Assembly: GCF_002837185.1 (NCBI RefSeq)
Contig: NZ_KZ477995.1
Coordinates: 62,001 to 126,000, forward strand
DNA from: Pseudomonas fluorescens
GTDB lineage: Bacteria > Pseudomonadota > Gammaproteobacteria > Pseudomonadales > Pseudomonadaceae
Direction of reading: 5' to 3'
DNA: 64,000 nt
The translations under genes and the position numbers were made by a program. The notes beneath the pieces are model-generated. The model had not been told where the DNA came from. It searched no databases and worked only from the letters and a program-made list of their open reading frames with translations. Shown here piece by piece: positions 8,525 through 19,175 of the stretch; position 1 is the stretch's first letter, and every line of letters begins with the position of its first letter.

Positions 8525-8975
8525 CAGACCTCCTTGTCTCTCTGCCTCAACGGCAAGTCACGTTTCAGGGACTGTGCCCGGCTCCGCGTTACCTGATGAA
8601 GGTGCCGGGAGCGGCGTCCCATCCTTATTTTTTCAGCAGCGCCTGAATGAAGCAGATCTGACCTGGCATTCATGCAGCCTTGAAATGTTTAGAAACATCG
8701 CGGCGAAGATACTATCAACGGGCTGTGGGCACTAGTGAAACTATAGAGTCAGGCAAGTGACGCGGCCGGCGTAGGCTCACGTGTGTTTGTAGCCGACGGG
8801 CAGGCCTGCGTGCGCCAGATTAGGCTTTTGAATCCATTCGATATTCTGTAGCCTTGCGCAGCTTCAGCTTTACCCGTGCTTGATGAACACACACTTCGTC
8901 CGGCGGCGCCCGAAGGGCTCCAGAGCCGGTGGTACACTCGACTTTCGCGCTACTGCGCCTGCAGGTCTTGCGAAC
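8525..8975. other. Intergenic region between luxR and nadA
   Basis: About 450 bp with no convincing gene. Both flanking genes are transcribed outward, so promoters for luxR (minus) and nadA (plus) must be here. TACACT at 8933-8938 is a possible -10 for nadA without a good -35. I looked for a tRNA-Lys end or direct repeats that could mark an integration site and saw none. Confidence 0.5.
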
Positions 8976-10034
8976 ATGACCCATATTTCCGAACGCCTAC
9001 TGGTTCAAGCCCATCTCGACGCCAAGCAGCCCAAGGCCCTCAGCGCCGATGAAGAGGCGAGCCTGCGGGCTGCCATTGCCGCCGAGCTCAAAGCGCAAGA
9101 CGCGGTGCTGGTCGCCCACTTCTACTGCGACCCGGTGATTCAGGCCCTGGCCGAAGAGACCGGCGGCTGTGTGTCCGACTCCCTGGAAATGGCGCGCTTC
9201 GGCGCCGCTCATCCGGCCAGGACCGTGCTGGTGGCCGGGGTGCGGTTCATGGGCGAAACCGCGAAAATCCTTACCCCCGAAAAACGTATCCTGATGCCGA
9301 CCCTGGAAGCCACCTGCTCCCTGGACCTGGGGTGCCCGGTGGATGAGTTCTCCGCGTTCTGTGACCAGCACCCCGAGCGCACGGTGGTGGTCTACGCCAA
9401 TACCTCGGCGGCAGTCAAAGCCCGTGCCGATTGGGTGGTGACGTCCAGTTGCGCGCTGGAGATCGTCGAAAGCCTGATGGACAACGGCGAGACGATTATC
9501 TGGGGGCCGGACAAACACCTGGGCACTTACATCCAGCGTCAGACCGGCGCCGACATGCTGCTGTGGGACGGTGCCTGCATCGTCCACGAAGAGTTCAAAT
9601 CCAAGCAGCTCGAAGACATGAAGGCGCTGTATCCGGAGGCCGCAATCCTGGTCCACCCGGAATCGCCGACTTCGGTGATCGAACTGGCGGACGCCGTCGG
9701 TTCCACCAGCCAGTTGATTGCGGCGGCGCAGCGCCTGCCGAACAAGACGTTCATCGTCGCCACCGACCGCGGCATCTTCTACAAGATGCAGCAGCTGTGC
9801 CCGGACAAGGTCTTCATCGAAGCACCTACCGCCGGTAACGGTGCCGCGTGCCGCAGCTGCGCGCATTGCCCGTGGATGGCGATGAATACGCTGGAGCGTA
9901 CATTGCAGTGCTTGCGCGAGGGCACTAACGAGGTATTCGTCGAGCCTTCGGTGATCCCGCAGGCGGTGCGGCCGCTCAAGCGCATGCTCGACTTCACCCA
10001 GGCTGCACGCCTCAAGCTCGCCGGCAACGCCTGA
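8976..10034 (+). CDS. nadA: Quinolinate synthase A
   Basis: 352 residues. The [4Fe-4S] enzyme condenses iminoaspartate with dihydroxyacetone phosphate to quinolinate in de novo NAD synthesis. Conserved cysteines occur in [19 protein letters not shown] and the C-terminal cluster CRSCAHCPW. An in-frame start at 8880 would add 32 arginine/glycine-rich residues; the ATG at 8976 (MTHISERL) matches the normal N-terminus and is preceded by AGGT. A REP hairpin follows the stop. The gene forms the chromosomal boundary of the secondary-metabolite cluster. Confidence 0.95.
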   Translation: MTHISERLLVQAHLDAKQPKALSADEEASLRAAIAAELKAQDAVLVAHFYCDPVIQALAEETGGCVSDSLEMARFGAAHPARTVLVAGVRFMGETAKILTPEKRILMPTLEATCSLDLGCPVDEFSAFCDQHPERTVVVYANTSAAVKARADWVVTSSCALEIVESLMDNGETIIWGPDKHLGTYIQRQTGADMLLWDGACIVHEEFKSKQLEDMKALYPEAAILVHPESPTSVIELADAVGSTSQLIAAAQRLPNKTFIVATDRGIFYKMQQLCPDKVFIEAPTAGNGAACRSCAHCPWMAMNTLERTLQCLREGTNEVFVEPSVIPQAVRPLKRMLDFTQAARLKLAGNA

Positions 10035-10058
10035 CACAAGGCTGCCCGGGTAAAAACT

Positions 10059-10084
10059 GTGGGAGGGGGCAAGCCCCCTCCCAC
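10059..10084. repeat. REP element (single, collapsed palindrome)
   Basis: Perfect palindrome GTGGGAGGGGGC-AAG-CCCCCTCCCAC between nadA and the convergent RDD gene. Same family as the doublets listed elsewhere, but the two arms are fused with no spacer. Confidence 0.9.
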
Positions 10085-10108
10085 ATTTGGATCTGCGCTA
10101 TCTTGTGG

Positions 10109-10597
10109 TTACTTCTTTTGCTTGGGGATACGCACCAGTTGCGTGTTCGAATAGATGTCATGCCAGCTACGCTTTTGCTTGTCGAACAGCGACCAGATAA
10201 ACCCCAGCCCCACGCACAACCACGACGCAATCGACACCACAAAACGCAGCAGTGCCTGCCACAGGCTGATACGCGTGCCGTCGGCGTTTTGCACGCGCAC
10301 GCCCCATACCTGCATGCCCAGGGTTTGCCCGGAATGGGTCCAGAACTTGGCGAAGAAACCGAACAGCACAAACAGCAGAATCGTCGACAGCAGCGGGTCA
10401 CCGTCCAGTGCACCGGATTCGGTAAGTGTGCGCATCTTCGCCTCACCCACAAAGGCGATCCACACCAGCTTGTAGATAAACGCGGTGACGATCAGCAGCG
10501 CGGTGCACAACAGGAAATCATAGAACATCGCTGCCAGGCGGCGGCCCAGGCCAACAGCGGGGAACTCGCCTTGGGGGCACAACAGGGGGGTGGACAT
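10109..10597 (-). CDS. RDD-family membrane protein
   Basis: 162 residues. The RDD motif region GLGRRLAAMFYDFLL opens the first membrane helix, a second helix follows around residues 65-90 and a third around 115-145; the segment TLGMQVWGVRVQNADG between helices is typical of the family. Function is unknown; some RDD proteins take part in sodium/proton exchange. It is convergent with nadA and lies upstream of, and on the same strand as, no obvious partner: a terminator separates it from the cold-shock gene. Confidence 0.85.
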   Translation of the reverse strand: MSTPLLCPQGEFPAVGLGRRLAAMFYDFLLCTALLIVTAFIYKLVWIAFVGEAKMRTLTESGALDGDPLLSTILLFVLFGFFAKFWTHSGQTLGMQVWGVRVQNADGTRISLWQALLRFVVSIASWLCVGLGFIWSLFDKQKRSWHDIYSNTQLVRIPKQKK

Positions 10598-10645
10598 GGC
10601 AGGGCTCTCGGCTGAAAACGTGCAGTTTACGCAATGGCGCCCATA

Positions 10646-10678
10646 AAAAAGCCCCTGATGTCATATCAGGGGCTTTTT
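10646..10678 (-). terminator. Rho-independent terminator of the cold-shock gene
   Basis: Stem AAGCCCCTGAT / ATCAGGGGCTT with poly-A before and poly-T after, so it can work in both directions. It lies 13 bp past the stop of the minus-strand csp gene. Confidence 0.92.
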
Positions 10679-10691
10679 GTCGCAGGAAGGA

Positions 10692-10904
10692 TCAGCCTTC
10701 TGCTTGGACTTCGTCAGCCTGCAGGCCTTTTTGGCCCTGCACTGAGACGAAGGTAACCTTTTGGCCTTCCTTCAGGCTTTTGAAGCCGTTGCCCTGGATA
10801 GCGCGGAAATGCACGAACAGATCCGGACCGCTTTCTGGAGTGATAAAACCAAAGCCTTTTTCGTCATTGAACCACTTGACGGTACCGCTCTGACGTGTCG
10901 ACAT
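10692..10904 (-). CDS. CspA-family cold-shock protein
   Basis: 70 residues, a single cold-shock domain. RNA-binding motifs KGFGFI (RNP1) and LFVHF (RNP2) are intact. It is expected to bind single-stranded RNA or DNA as a chaperone or antiterminator; the sequence does not show whether it is cold-induced. A long structured upstream region (10905-11296) contains several inverted repeats, and a strong terminator follows. Confidence 0.95.
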   Translation of the reverse strand: MSTRQSGTVKWFNDEKGFGFITPESGPDLFVHFRAIQGNGFKSLKEGQKVTFVSVQGQKGLQADEVQAEG

Positions 10905-10940
10905 TTCTTCTTTCCTTTGACGCTAAAAATTAATGACAGC

Positions 10941-10958
10941 CTCTTTCACATGAAAGAG
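10941..10958. promoter_or_regulatory. Inverted repeat in the csp leader
   Basis: CTCTTTCA-CA-TGAAAGAG, a perfect 8-bp dyad 36 bp upstream of the csp start. The 2-bp spacer is too short for a relaxed RNA loop, so it could be an operator or a small hairpin in the 5' leader. Confidence 0.55.
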
Positions 10959-11184
10959 TACTGGGCTGGGTTGCAGGAAAGTAAGAGACGTCGAACGGGT
11001 TGTAGCACAACTACTTCAGCTACTGCCCAGGTCCAGGTTCCAAGCGACCCATGCAAACACAGTGGGCAAACTCTACGCCAACTAATATGAAAAAAACAAG
11101 CCCTGCCAGAGAGCCCGATTTTGCTCGGGTTGATGACAATTGGGTGAATAAAGTGGCGCCAGCTTATTCGATAGGCGTGCTCAC

Positions 11185-11210
11185 TTGTTATAGGGCACGC
11201 CCTATAACAA
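11185..11210. promoter_or_regulatory. 26-bp near-perfect palindrome upstream of csp
   Basis: TTGTTATAGGGC-AC-GCCCTATAACAA: two perfect 12-bp arms with a 2-bp spacer, between gcvT and csp. It has no T-tract and is not a REP copy. Its shape suggests a binding site for a dimeric protein. Nothing in the window identifies the protein. Confidence 0.6.
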
Positions 11211-11222
11211 TGACTATCGCTT

Positions 11223-11280
11223 GTGCACTGTTATATGGCGGCTGCGTTACAGTTTAGTGCACGTAACGCAACCGCGTTAC
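11223..11280. other. Interleaved and alternative inverted repeats downstream of gcvT
   Basis: Arm A GTGCACT (11223-11229) pairs with AGTGCAC (11256-11262). Arm B TGCGTTAC (11243-11250) pairs with GTAACGCA (11263-11270). The order A-B-A'-B' allows a pseudoknot. A third GCGTTAC (11274-11280) can pair with 11263-11269 instead, giving a mutually exclusive hairpin. The segment starts 17 nt past the gcvT stop on the minus strand. Confidence 0.6.
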
Positions 11281-11296
11281 TTATGGAAACGCTCCA

Positions 11297-12421
11297 TCAG
11301 CCACGGAAGTAACGTTGCGGGACAAATGGCATTTTACTTACACGTAATGGCACCTTTTTCCCACGCACCAGCGCAGACACTTCGGTATCCAGTGCGGCAA
11401 ATGCGCTGTCCAGGTAACCCATCGCCAGCGGTCCGCCCAAGGTTGGGCCAAAGCCACCGCTGCACACGCTGCCGATCACCGTACCCTGTGCGTCGACGAT
11501 TTCCGCGCCTTCACGCACCGGAGTGCGTTCCTGGGGCAACAAGCCTACGCGTTTGCGGCTCACGCCGGTTTGCTGCTGGGTGAAGATCCGGTCTGCACCG
11601 GGGAAGCCGCCGGCACGCGCGCCATCGGCACGGCGCGCCTTGGAGACCGCCCATAGCAAGCTGGCTTCGATTGGCGTGGTCTCGGTATTCATGTCATGAC
11701 CGTACAGGCACAGGCCGGCCTCCAGGCGCAGCGAGTCGCGAGCGCCCAGGCCGATCGCCTGCACTTCGACTTCGGCCAGCAGGCTGCGGGCCAGGCGCTC
11801 GGCATTTTCGGCCGGTACGGAAATTTCGAAGCCGTCTTCACCGGTGTAGCCGGAGCGGCTGACGTAGCAGTCCACACCCAGCAAGCGCAGGGAGGCAAAC
11901 TGCATGAAGGTCATTTTGGTGACGTGCGGTGCCAGGCGCGCCAGCACCTTCACCGCCGCCGGGCCTTGCAGGGCCAGCAGCGCGCGTTCTTCGAACAGCG
12001 GCTCGATGCTGCACTGGTCGCCGATGTGTTGACGCAGGTGCGCCAGGTCCTGGTCTTTGCAGGCGGCGTTGACCACCAGGAACAGTTCGTCGTTGCCCAG
12101 GTTGGCCACCATCAGGTCGTCGAGGATGCCGCCCTGCTCGTTGGTGAACATTGCGTAGCGCTGCATGCCCACCGGCAGGTCAATAATGTCGACCGGCACC
12201 AGGGTTTCCAGGGCCTTGGCGGCATTGACGCCGGTCAGGCGGATCTGGCCCATGTGCGACACATCGAACAAGCCGGCCTGTTCACGGGTGTGCAGGTGCT
12301 CTTTCATCACGCCCAGCGGGTATTGCACCGGCATGTCGTAGCCGGCGAAGGGCACCATGCGCGCGCCCAGTTCAAGGTGCAGGGCGTGCAACGGGGTTTT
12401 CAACAGGGTTTCGGTGGACAT
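11297..12421 (-). CDS. gcvT: Glycine cleavage system T protein (aminomethyltransferase)
   Basis: 374 residues. It transfers the methylene group from aminomethyl-lipoyl-GcvH to tetrahydrofolate and releases ammonia. The family start (TPLHALHLELGARMVPFAGY), the folate-domain segment GLFDVSHMGQ and the C-terminal barrel are all present at full length. It is the last gene of the gcvH-gcvP-sdaA-gcvT operon, starting 39 nt after sdaA. In P. aeruginosa the equivalent operon (gcvH2-gcvP2-glyA2-sdaA-gcvT2) is driven by GcsR and sigma54. Confidence 0.95.
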   Translation of the reverse strand: MSTETLLKTPLHALHLELGARMVPFAGYDMPVQYPLGVMKEHLHTREQAGLFDVSHMGQIRLTGVNAAKALETLVPVDIIDLPVGMQRYAMFTNEQGGILDDLMVANLGNDELFLVVNAACKDQDLAHLRQHIGDQCSIEPLFEERALLALQGPAAVKVLARLAPHVTKMTFMQFASLRLLGVDCYVSRSGYTGEDGFEISVPAENAERLARSLLAEVEVQAIGLGARDSLRLEAGLCLYGHDMNTETTPIEASLLWAVSKARRADGARAGGFPGADRIFTQQQTGVSRKRVGLLPQERTPVREGAEIVDAQGTVIGSVCSGGFGPTLGGPLAMGYLDSAFAALDTEVSALVRGKKVPLRVSKMPFVPQRYFRG

Positions 12422-12460
12422 GTTCAGCTCCTGAAAAACGTGCTGGCGCGCTTGTAGGCG

Positions 12461-13837
<1,377 letters not shown>

Positions 13838-13877
13838 GAGTTGTTCTCCGGTTTCTTATTATTGAGGTGGTCAAAAG

Positions 13878-13965
13878 GTGGGAGGGGGCTTGCCCCCGAT
13901 GACGGAGTGTCAGTTGATAGATAGAGTGGCTGACACACCGCTATCGGGGGCAAGCCCCCTCCCAC
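13878..13965. repeat. REP doublet (inward type) between gcvP and sdaA
   Basis: GTGGGAGGGGGCTTGCCCCC at the left and its inverted copy at the right, with the usual inner arms GTGTCAG / CTGACAC around a short loop. It lies inside an operon, so it will form a long hairpin in the mRNA. Confidence 0.92.
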
Positions 13966-13993
13966 ATTTTTTGACCGCGTTCAGCCAGACAGG

Positions 13994-16831
13994 TTACGCG
14001 TAGCTCTCGATAGACGGGCACGCACACACCAGGTTGCGATCGCCAAACACGTTGTCGACCCGGCCCACCGGCGGCCAGTACTTGCCTTCGATCAGCGAAA
14101 CAACCGGGTAGACCGCCTGTTCGCGACTGTAAGGGTGGCTCCATTCGCCCACCAGTTCCGCTGCGGTATGCGGGGCGTTCTTGAGCGGGTTGTCGTCCTT
14201 GTCCAGGGTGCCGTTTTCCACGGCGCGAATCTCTTCGCGAATGGCGATCATGGCATCGCAGAAGCGGTCCAGTTCTTCCCTGGATTCACTTTCGGTCGGC
14301 TCGATCATCAAGGTGCCTGCCACCGGGAACGACATGGTCGGCGCATGGAAGCCGAAGTCGATCAGGCGCTTGGCCACGTCGTCCACGCTGATGCCGCTGC
14401 TGTCCTTGAGCGGGCGCAGATCGAGGATGCACTCGTGCGCGACCAGGCCGTTGCTGCCGGTGTACAGCACCGGGTAATGCTCTTCCAGGCGACGAGAGAT
14501 GTAGTTGGCATTCAGGATTGCCAATTGCGAAGCGCGCTTGAGGCCCGCGCCGCCCATCATGCTGATGTACATCCAGGTGATCGGCAAAATGCTGGCGCTG
14601 CCGAACGGTGCGGCGCAGACCGCGCCTTCCTTGCGCTCCATGGCCGCGTGGCCTGGCAGGAATGGCGTGAGGTGCGACTTGACGCCAATCGGGCCAACGC
14701 CCGGGCCACCACCGCCGTGGGGGATGCAGAAGGTTTTGTGCAGGTTCAGGTGGGAGACATCGCCGCCGAACTTGCCCGGTGCGCACAGGCCCACCATCGC
14801 GTTCATGTTGGCGCCGTCGATGTACACCTGGCCGCCGTTGTCGTGGATGATCGCGCAGATGTCGCGGATGCCTTCCTCGAACACACCGTGGGTGGACGGG
14901 TAGGTGATCATCAGCGCGGCGAGGTGCTCGCGGTGCTCGATGGCCTTGGCGCGCAGGTCCTCGATGTCGACGTTGCCACGTGCGTCGCAGGCGGTGACCA
15001 CCACGCGCATACCGGCCATGTTGGCGGTCGCGGGGTTGGTGCCGTGGGCCGACGACGGGATCAGGCAGATGTCGCGACGCGCTTCGCCACGGCTCTGGTG
15101 GTAGGCGCGGATCGCCAGGAGGCCGGCGTATTCACCCTGGGAACCGGCGTTCGGTTGCAGGGAAATGGCGTCGTAACCGGTGGCCGCGCAGAGCATGGCC
15201 TCCAGTTCGGTGGTCAGTTGCTGATAGCCGGCGCTTTGTGCGGCCGGGGCGAACGGGTGCAGGGCACCGAACTCGGCCCAGGTCACCGGGATCATTTCGC
15301 TGGCGGCGTTGAGCTTCATGGTGCATGAACCCAGCGGGATCATGGTGCGGTCCAGCGCCAGGTCCTTGTCGGCCAGCTTGCGCAGGTAGCGCATCAGCTC
15401 GGTTTCCGAATGATAACGGTTGAACACCGGGTGGCTGAGGATCGGCGACTGGCGCAACAGGGCGGTCGGCAGGGTACTTTCGGTCGCGGCGAAGGCGGGC
15501 AGGGCCTTGCCGTCGGCGAAGATGTTCCACAGGGCTTCGATATCGGCCTGGGTGGTGGTCTCGTCGACCGACAGGCCGACACGTTCGGCGTCCACTACGC
15601 GCAGGTTGATGCGCTGGGCACGGGCCTTGTCGTGCAGGGCGGCGGTGTTGGCACCGGTGTTGAGGGTGATCGTGTCGAAGAAGTTTTCCTGCTCGACTTT
15701 CAGGCCCAGGGCGGTCAGGCCCCTGGCCAGGATCGCGGTCAACTGGTGCACGCGCTGGGCGATGCGGGTCAGGCCTTCAGGGCCGTGGTAAACGGCGTAC
15801 ATGCTGGCGATGTTGGCCAGCAGCACCTGGGCGGTGCAGATGTTACTGGTGGCTTTCTCGCGGCGGATATGTTGCTCGCGGGTCTGCATGGCCAGGCGCA
15901 GGGCCGGCTTGCCGAAACGGTCCACCGACACCCCGACCAGACGGCCCGGCATGTCGCGCTTGAACGCGTCCCTGGTTGAGAAGTACGCCGCATGCGGGCC
16001 GCCAAAGCCCAGCGGCACGCCAAAGCGCTGCGCACTGCCGATGGCCACGTCGGCGCCGAATTCGCCCGGCGGGGTCAGCAGGGTCAGGGCCAGCAGGTCG
16101 GCCGCCACGGCGACCAGCGCATGGGCAGCGTGGAAGCGTTCGGTCAGCTCGCGATAATCGAACACGTCACCGTTGCTCGCCGGGTATTGCAGCAGGGCGC
16201 CGAAGAATGCGCTGACGTCGCTCAGTTCGCGCTCATCGCCCACTACCACATCGATGCCCAGTGGCTCGGCGCGGGTGCGCAGGACGTCGAGGGTTTGCGG
16301 GTGGCTGTGTACCGAGGCGAAGAACGCGTTGCTGCCTTTGTTCTTGCTCAGGCGCTTGCAGAAGGTCATGGCTTCGGCGGCGGCGGTGGCTTCGTCGAGC
16401 AGGGAGGCGTTGGCGATCGGCAGGCCGGTGAGGTCGCTGATCAGGGTCTGGAAGTTCAGCAGCGCTTCCAGGCGACCCTGGGAAATCTCGGGCTGGTAAG
16501 GGGTGTAGGCGGTGTACCAGGCCGGGTTTTCCAGGAGGTTACGCAGGATCGGCGACGGCGTATGGCAGTTGTAGTAGCCCTGGCCGATATAGGTTTTGAA
16601 CAATTGATTGCGGCCGGCAATCGCCTTGATCCTGGCCAGGGCCTGGGCTTCGCTCAGGCCGTCTTCCAGGCCGAGCACGCTGGTGCCCTTGATGCTTTCC
16701 GGGATCACGCTGGCGCTCAGGGCTTCGAGGGAATCAAAACCCAGGCTGGCGAGCATGTGCTGCTCGTCTTCCTGGCGCGGCCCGATGTGGCGGGCGATGA
16801 ATTCGTTGGCGGTGGTCAGATTAACGGTCAT
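13994..16831 (-). CDS. gcvP: Glycine dehydrogenase (decarboxylating), P protein
   Basis: 945 residues, full length for the single-chain P protein. The PLP lysine is in [16 protein letters not shown], followed by the glycine-rich loop. It decarboxylates glycine and loads the aminomethyl group on the lipoyl arm of GcvH. It begins 10 nt after gcvH and is certainly co-transcribed with it. A separate housekeeping gcv set is common in Pseudomonas, so this is probably the inducible catabolic copy, by analogy with gcvP2. Confidence 0.96.
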   Translation of the reverse strand: MTVNLTTANEFIARHIGPRQEDEQHMLASLGFDSLEALSASVIPESIKGTSVLGLEDGLSEAQALARIKAIAGRNQLFKTYIGQGYYNCHTPSPILRNLLENPAWYTAYTPYQPEISQGRLEALLNFQTLISDLTGLPIANASLLDEATAAAEAMTFCKRLSKNKGSNAFFASVHSHPQTLDVLRTRAEPLGIDVVVGDERELSDVSAFFGALLQYPASNGDVFDYRELTERFHAAHALVAVAADLLALTLLTPPGEFGADVAIGSAQRFGVPLGFGGPHAAYFSTRDAFKRDMPGRLVGVSVDRFGKPALRLAMQTREQHIRREKATSNICTAQVLLANIASMYAVYHGPEGLTRIAQRVHQLTAILARGLTALGLKVEQENFFDTITLNTGANTAALHDKARAQRINLRVVDAERVGLSVDETTTQADIEALWNIFADGKALPAFAATESTLPTALLRQSPILSHPVFNRYHSETELMRYLRKLADKDLALDRTMIPLGSCTMKLNAASEMIPVTWAEFGALHPFAPAAQSAGYQQLTTELEAMLCAATGYDAISLQPNAGSQGEYAGLLAIRAYHQSRGEARRDICLIPSSAHGTNPATANMAGMRVVVTACDARGNVDIEDLRAKAIEHREHLAALMITYPSTHGVFEEGIRDICAIIHDNGGQVYIDGANMNAMVGLCAPGKFGGDVSHLNLHKTFCIPHGGGGPGVGPIGVKSHLTPFLPGHAAMERKEGAVCAAPFGSASILPITWMYISMMGGAGLKRASQLAILNANYISRRLEEHYPVLYTGSNGLVAHECILDLRPLKDSSGISVDDVAKRLIDFGFHAPTMSFPVAGTLMIEPTESESREELDRFCDAMIAIREEIRAVENGTLDKDDNPLKNAPHTAAELVGEWSHPYSREQAVYPVVSLIEGKYWPPVGRVDNVFGDRNLVCACPSIESYA

Positions 16832-16841
16832 GGCGCGCTCC

Positions 16842-17225
16842 TCAGGCTTCAGCGTTGGCTTTGATCAGGCGGTCGTACGCATCCTGATCCAACAGCTTAG
16901 CCACTGCACTGGCATCGGTCGGTTTGAAACGGAAGAACCAGCCGTCGCCCATCGGGTCTTCGTTGACCAGTTCGGGGCTGCCATCGAGTTTGTCATTCAC
17001 TTCGAGAACCTCACCGTCCAACGGCATGTACACGCCGCTGGCGGCCTTGACCGACTCCACGGTGGACGCTTCAGCGCCCTTGTCGTAGGCCTGCAGCTCA
17101 GGCAGTTGCACGAAAACCACATCACCCAGCGCGTTCTGCGCAAAAGCGGTAATGCCCACGGTGACGCTGCCATCGGCTTCGGCGCGCAGCCATTCGTGAT
17201 CTTCAGTGAAACGCAACTCGCTCAT
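16842..17225 (-). CDS. gcvH: Glycine cleavage system H protein
   Basis: 127 residues. The lipoylated lysine is Lys60 in [13 protein letters not shown]. It carries the aminomethyl intermediate between P, T and L proteins. First gene of the operon; GGAG lies upstream of the ATG. The -24/-12 promoter at 17285-17302 and GcsR-type boxes further upstream indicate glycine-induced, sigma54-dependent expression. Confidence 0.95.
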   Translation of the reverse strand: MSELRFTEDHEWLRAEADGSVTVGITAFAQNALGDVVFVQLPELQAYDKGAEASTVESVKAASGVYMPLDGEVLEVNDKLDGSPELVNEDPMGDGWFFRFKPTDASAVAKLLDQDAYDRLIKANAEA

Positions 17226-17284
17226 GGAAACTCCTCAGGGCCAGATTCGTCTGGTGGACGGGATTGGAATAATGGGGAGTTACT

Positions 17285-17302
17285 TAGCAATATCGCGGCC
17301 AA
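17285..17302 (-). promoter_or_regulatory. Sigma54 (-24/-12) promoter of the gcvHP-sdaA-gcvT operon
   Basis: On the minus strand TTGGCCGCGATATTGCTA has GG and GC separated by exactly 10 bp, the RpoN signature. The start point would be near 17274, about 50 nt upstream of gcvH. The enhancer-binding protein gene lies next door. Confidence 0.85.
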
Positions 17303-17365
17303 TGTTATTAAAGTGTTACAAAACAATGGGTTATCGAAATTATCGAGAGGGCCAGGTTTTTCAGC

Positions 17366-17383
17366 TGTAGCGATTTCGCTACA
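17366..17383. promoter_or_regulatory. GcsR box 1
   Basis: TGTAGCGATTTCGCTACA, a perfect 18-bp palindrome of the TyrR-box type, centred about 100 bp upstream of the predicted sigma54 start point. P. aeruginosa GcsR is known to bind three 18-bp sites upstream of gcvH2. Confidence 0.82.
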
Positions 17384-17392
17384 GTTGAGTGT

Positions 17393-17423
17393 TGGAAAAA
17401 AAGGCTTTGTGGATCAAAGCCTT
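17393..17423 (-). terminator. Terminator of gcsR, inside the operator array
   Basis: On the minus strand AAGGCTTTG-ATCCA-CAAAGCCTT is followed by T6: a textbook intrinsic terminator. It lies about 155 bp past the gcsR stop and separates GcsR box 1 from boxes 2 and 3. Confidence 0.88.
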
Positions 17424-17446
17424 GCATGGCGCGCAAAAAGCAGGGT

Positions 17447-17483
17447 TGTAGCGATATCGTTACGCTGTAGCGCTTTCAGTACA
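17447..17483. promoter_or_regulatory. GcsR boxes 2 and 3
   Basis: Two adjacent 18-bp boxes, TGTAGCGATATCGTTACG (17447-17464) and TGTAGCGCTTTCAGTACA (17466-17483), match box 1 in their TGTAGCG half. They lie about 180-200 bp upstream of the sigma54 start point and within the transcribed 3' end of gcsR. Confidence 0.75.
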
Positions 17484-17527
17484 CGGGATGTCGTTCTCAG
17501 ACCAAAACTTGGAAATGCATTTCAAAT

Positions 17528-17553
17528 GTGGGAGGGGGCAAGCCCCCTCCCAC
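17528..17553. repeat. REP element (single, collapsed palindrome)
   Basis: Same collapsed palindrome as at 10059-10084, here just after the gcsR stop codon. Confidence 0.9.
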
Positions 17554-17577
17554 ATTGGTTTTGTATTTCACATTGAG

Positions 17578-19086
17578 CTAGAGCTTGTTGGGAATGCCGT
17601 ACTTGCGCAGGCGATGGGCGATCGCGGTATGGGAGGTTTGCAGCCGGCTGGCCAGTTGGCGGGTCGAAGGGTAGCTGGTGTAGAGCTTTTCCAGCAGGTC
17701 GCGTTCGAAGTCTTCCACCGCTTGTTCCAGGCTGTCGATTTCGCCATCGCTCTGGCGGGCGACGGACGTGCCGGCGATGTCCAGGTCGCCGATGTCCACC
17801 AGGCTGCTCTCACAGATGGCGGCGGCGCGGAAGATCACGTTTTGCAACTGACGCACGTTGCCCGGCCAACGGTTGCTCAGCAGCGCCGGGTAAGTACCGG
17901 GCGCCAGGCGGCAGACGGGGCGCTGGATCTGCGCGCAGGCCTGCTGCATGAAGTAGCGCGCCAGCAACAGGATGTCCTGGCCGCGCGCACGCAACGGCGG
18001 TACTTCAACGTTGAGTACGTTGAGGCGGTAGAACAGGTCTTCGCGAAAGGTGCCTTCGCTGACCATCTTTTCCAGGTCGCGGTGGGTGGCGCTGAGGATG
18101 CGCACATTGACCTTCACTTCGCGGTCGCCGCCCACCCGGCGAAAGCTGCCGTCGTTGAGAAAACGCAGCAACTTGGCCTGCAGGTACGGCGACATTTCGC
18201 CGATCTCATCGAGGAACACCGTGCCCTGGTTGGCCAGTTCCATCAACCCCGGCTTGCCGCCGCGCTGGGCGCCGGTAAAGGCACCGGGGGCGTATCCGAA
18301 CAATTCACTCTCGGCCAGATTCTCCGGCAGTGCGGCACAGTTCAGCGCCAGGAACGGTGCACTGTGACGGGCGCTGTTCGCATGACAAGCGCGTGCGACC
18401 AGCTCTTTGCCGGTGCCGGTTTCGCCCTGGATCAACAGCGGGGCGTCCAGCGCGGCCACTCGTTGCGCGCGCGCCTTCAAGGTGCGGATGACCGGGGACT
18501 CGCCCAACAGCGCGTCGAAACCTTCGGCATGGTCGTGGTGCAGCGCCGACAGTTGCTCGCCGATGCGGTTGGGCGGGTAGAGAGTGAGCAGGGCGCCGGC
18601 ATCGGTGATCGGCGTGGCGTCCAGCAACAGGGTCTGGCCGTTGACGCTGATCTCGCGCAGCGGCAGGCGAAAGCCTTGTTCCAGCAAGGTGTCCAGCAGC
18701 CCAGGGTCGTTGAACAGCTGGGCGATGCTTTCCCCGGCCGGTTCGCGGCCGTACAAGGCAATCAACGCCGGGTTGGCCAACAGGATCGTGCCCGCGCTGT
18801 CCAGGGCCAGCACCGGGTCGGTCATGGCCGCCAGCAGCGCGTCGAGTTGCAGGTGGCGGCGCTGGCCGGGGAGGATGTCGACCACCGTCACCGCCTGTAC
18901 ACCGTGCACGCTGAACAACGCATCGCGCAGTTCCTCGAGCACCTCGGCGCTCAAGGTCGGTGCGTCGATGTAGACGTTGGGCGGCACCATCTCCACCGCA
19001 TCCAGGTTGAGATTGCGCCCACCCAGCAGGGCCAGGACTTCCTGGGTGATGCCGACGCGGTCGATGAAGCTGACGTGGATACGCAT
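17578..19086 (-). CDS. gcsR: TyrR-like sigma54 enhancer-binding protein, glycine-responsive (GcsR)
   Basis: 502 residues: ACT domain (about 1-75, [19 protein letters not shown]), PAS domain (about 80-190), AAA+ sigma54-activation domain with GETGTGKE (Walker A) and the GAFTGA loop (YAPGAFTGA), and a C-terminal Fis-type helix-turn-helix ([20 protein letters not shown]). The ATG at 19086 gives the ACT start; an upstream in-frame start adds an unrelated 29 residues. Position directly upstream of the -24/-12 gcvH promoter and three TyrR-like boxes identifies it with GcsR (PA2449) rather than PhhR. Glycine is the expected effector. Confidence 0.9.
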   Translation of the reverse strand: MRIHVSFIDRVGITQEVLALLGGRNLNLDAVEMVPPNVYIDAPTLSAEVLEELRDALFSVHGVQAVTVVDILPGQRRHLQLDALLAAMTDPVLALDSAGTILLANPALIALYGREPAGESIAQLFNDPGLLDTLLEQGFRLPLREISVNGQTLLLDATPITDAGALLTLYPPNRIGEQLSALHHDHAEGFDALLGESPVIRTLKARAQRVAALDAPLLIQGETGTGKELVARACHANSARHSAPFLALNCAALPENLAESELFGYAPGAFTGAQRGGKPGLMELANQGTVFLDEIGEMSPYLQAKLLRFLNDGSFRRVGGDREVKVNVRILSATHRDLEKMVSEGTFREDLFYRLNVLNVEVPPLRARGQDILLLARYFMQQACAQIQRPVCRLAPGTYPALLSNRWPGNVRQLQNVIFRAAAICESSLVDIGDLDIAGTSVARQSDGEIDSLEQAVEDFERDLLEKLYTSYPSTRQLASRLQTSHTAIAHRLRKYGIPNKL

Positions 19087-19175
19087 GGGGCGATTGGCAA
19101 TTCTGGAGAGCAGAGGCGGCAAGTATGCCTTGGAGCGGGGCGCAGGTGAAATCTGACACCTGATGGAGATCAAAT

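Noticed and set aside
8525..8975. tRNA-Lys fragment or att site beside nadA
   Set aside because: Expected from island biology, but no tRNA end or direct repeat was found on inspection.
17393..17423. Extra regulatory dyad of the gcv promoter
   Set aside because: The adjoining T-tract on the minus strand makes it a terminator for gcsR instead.
17488..19149. A 553-codon plus-strand open frame
   Set aside because: Antisense to gcsR, same cause as above.
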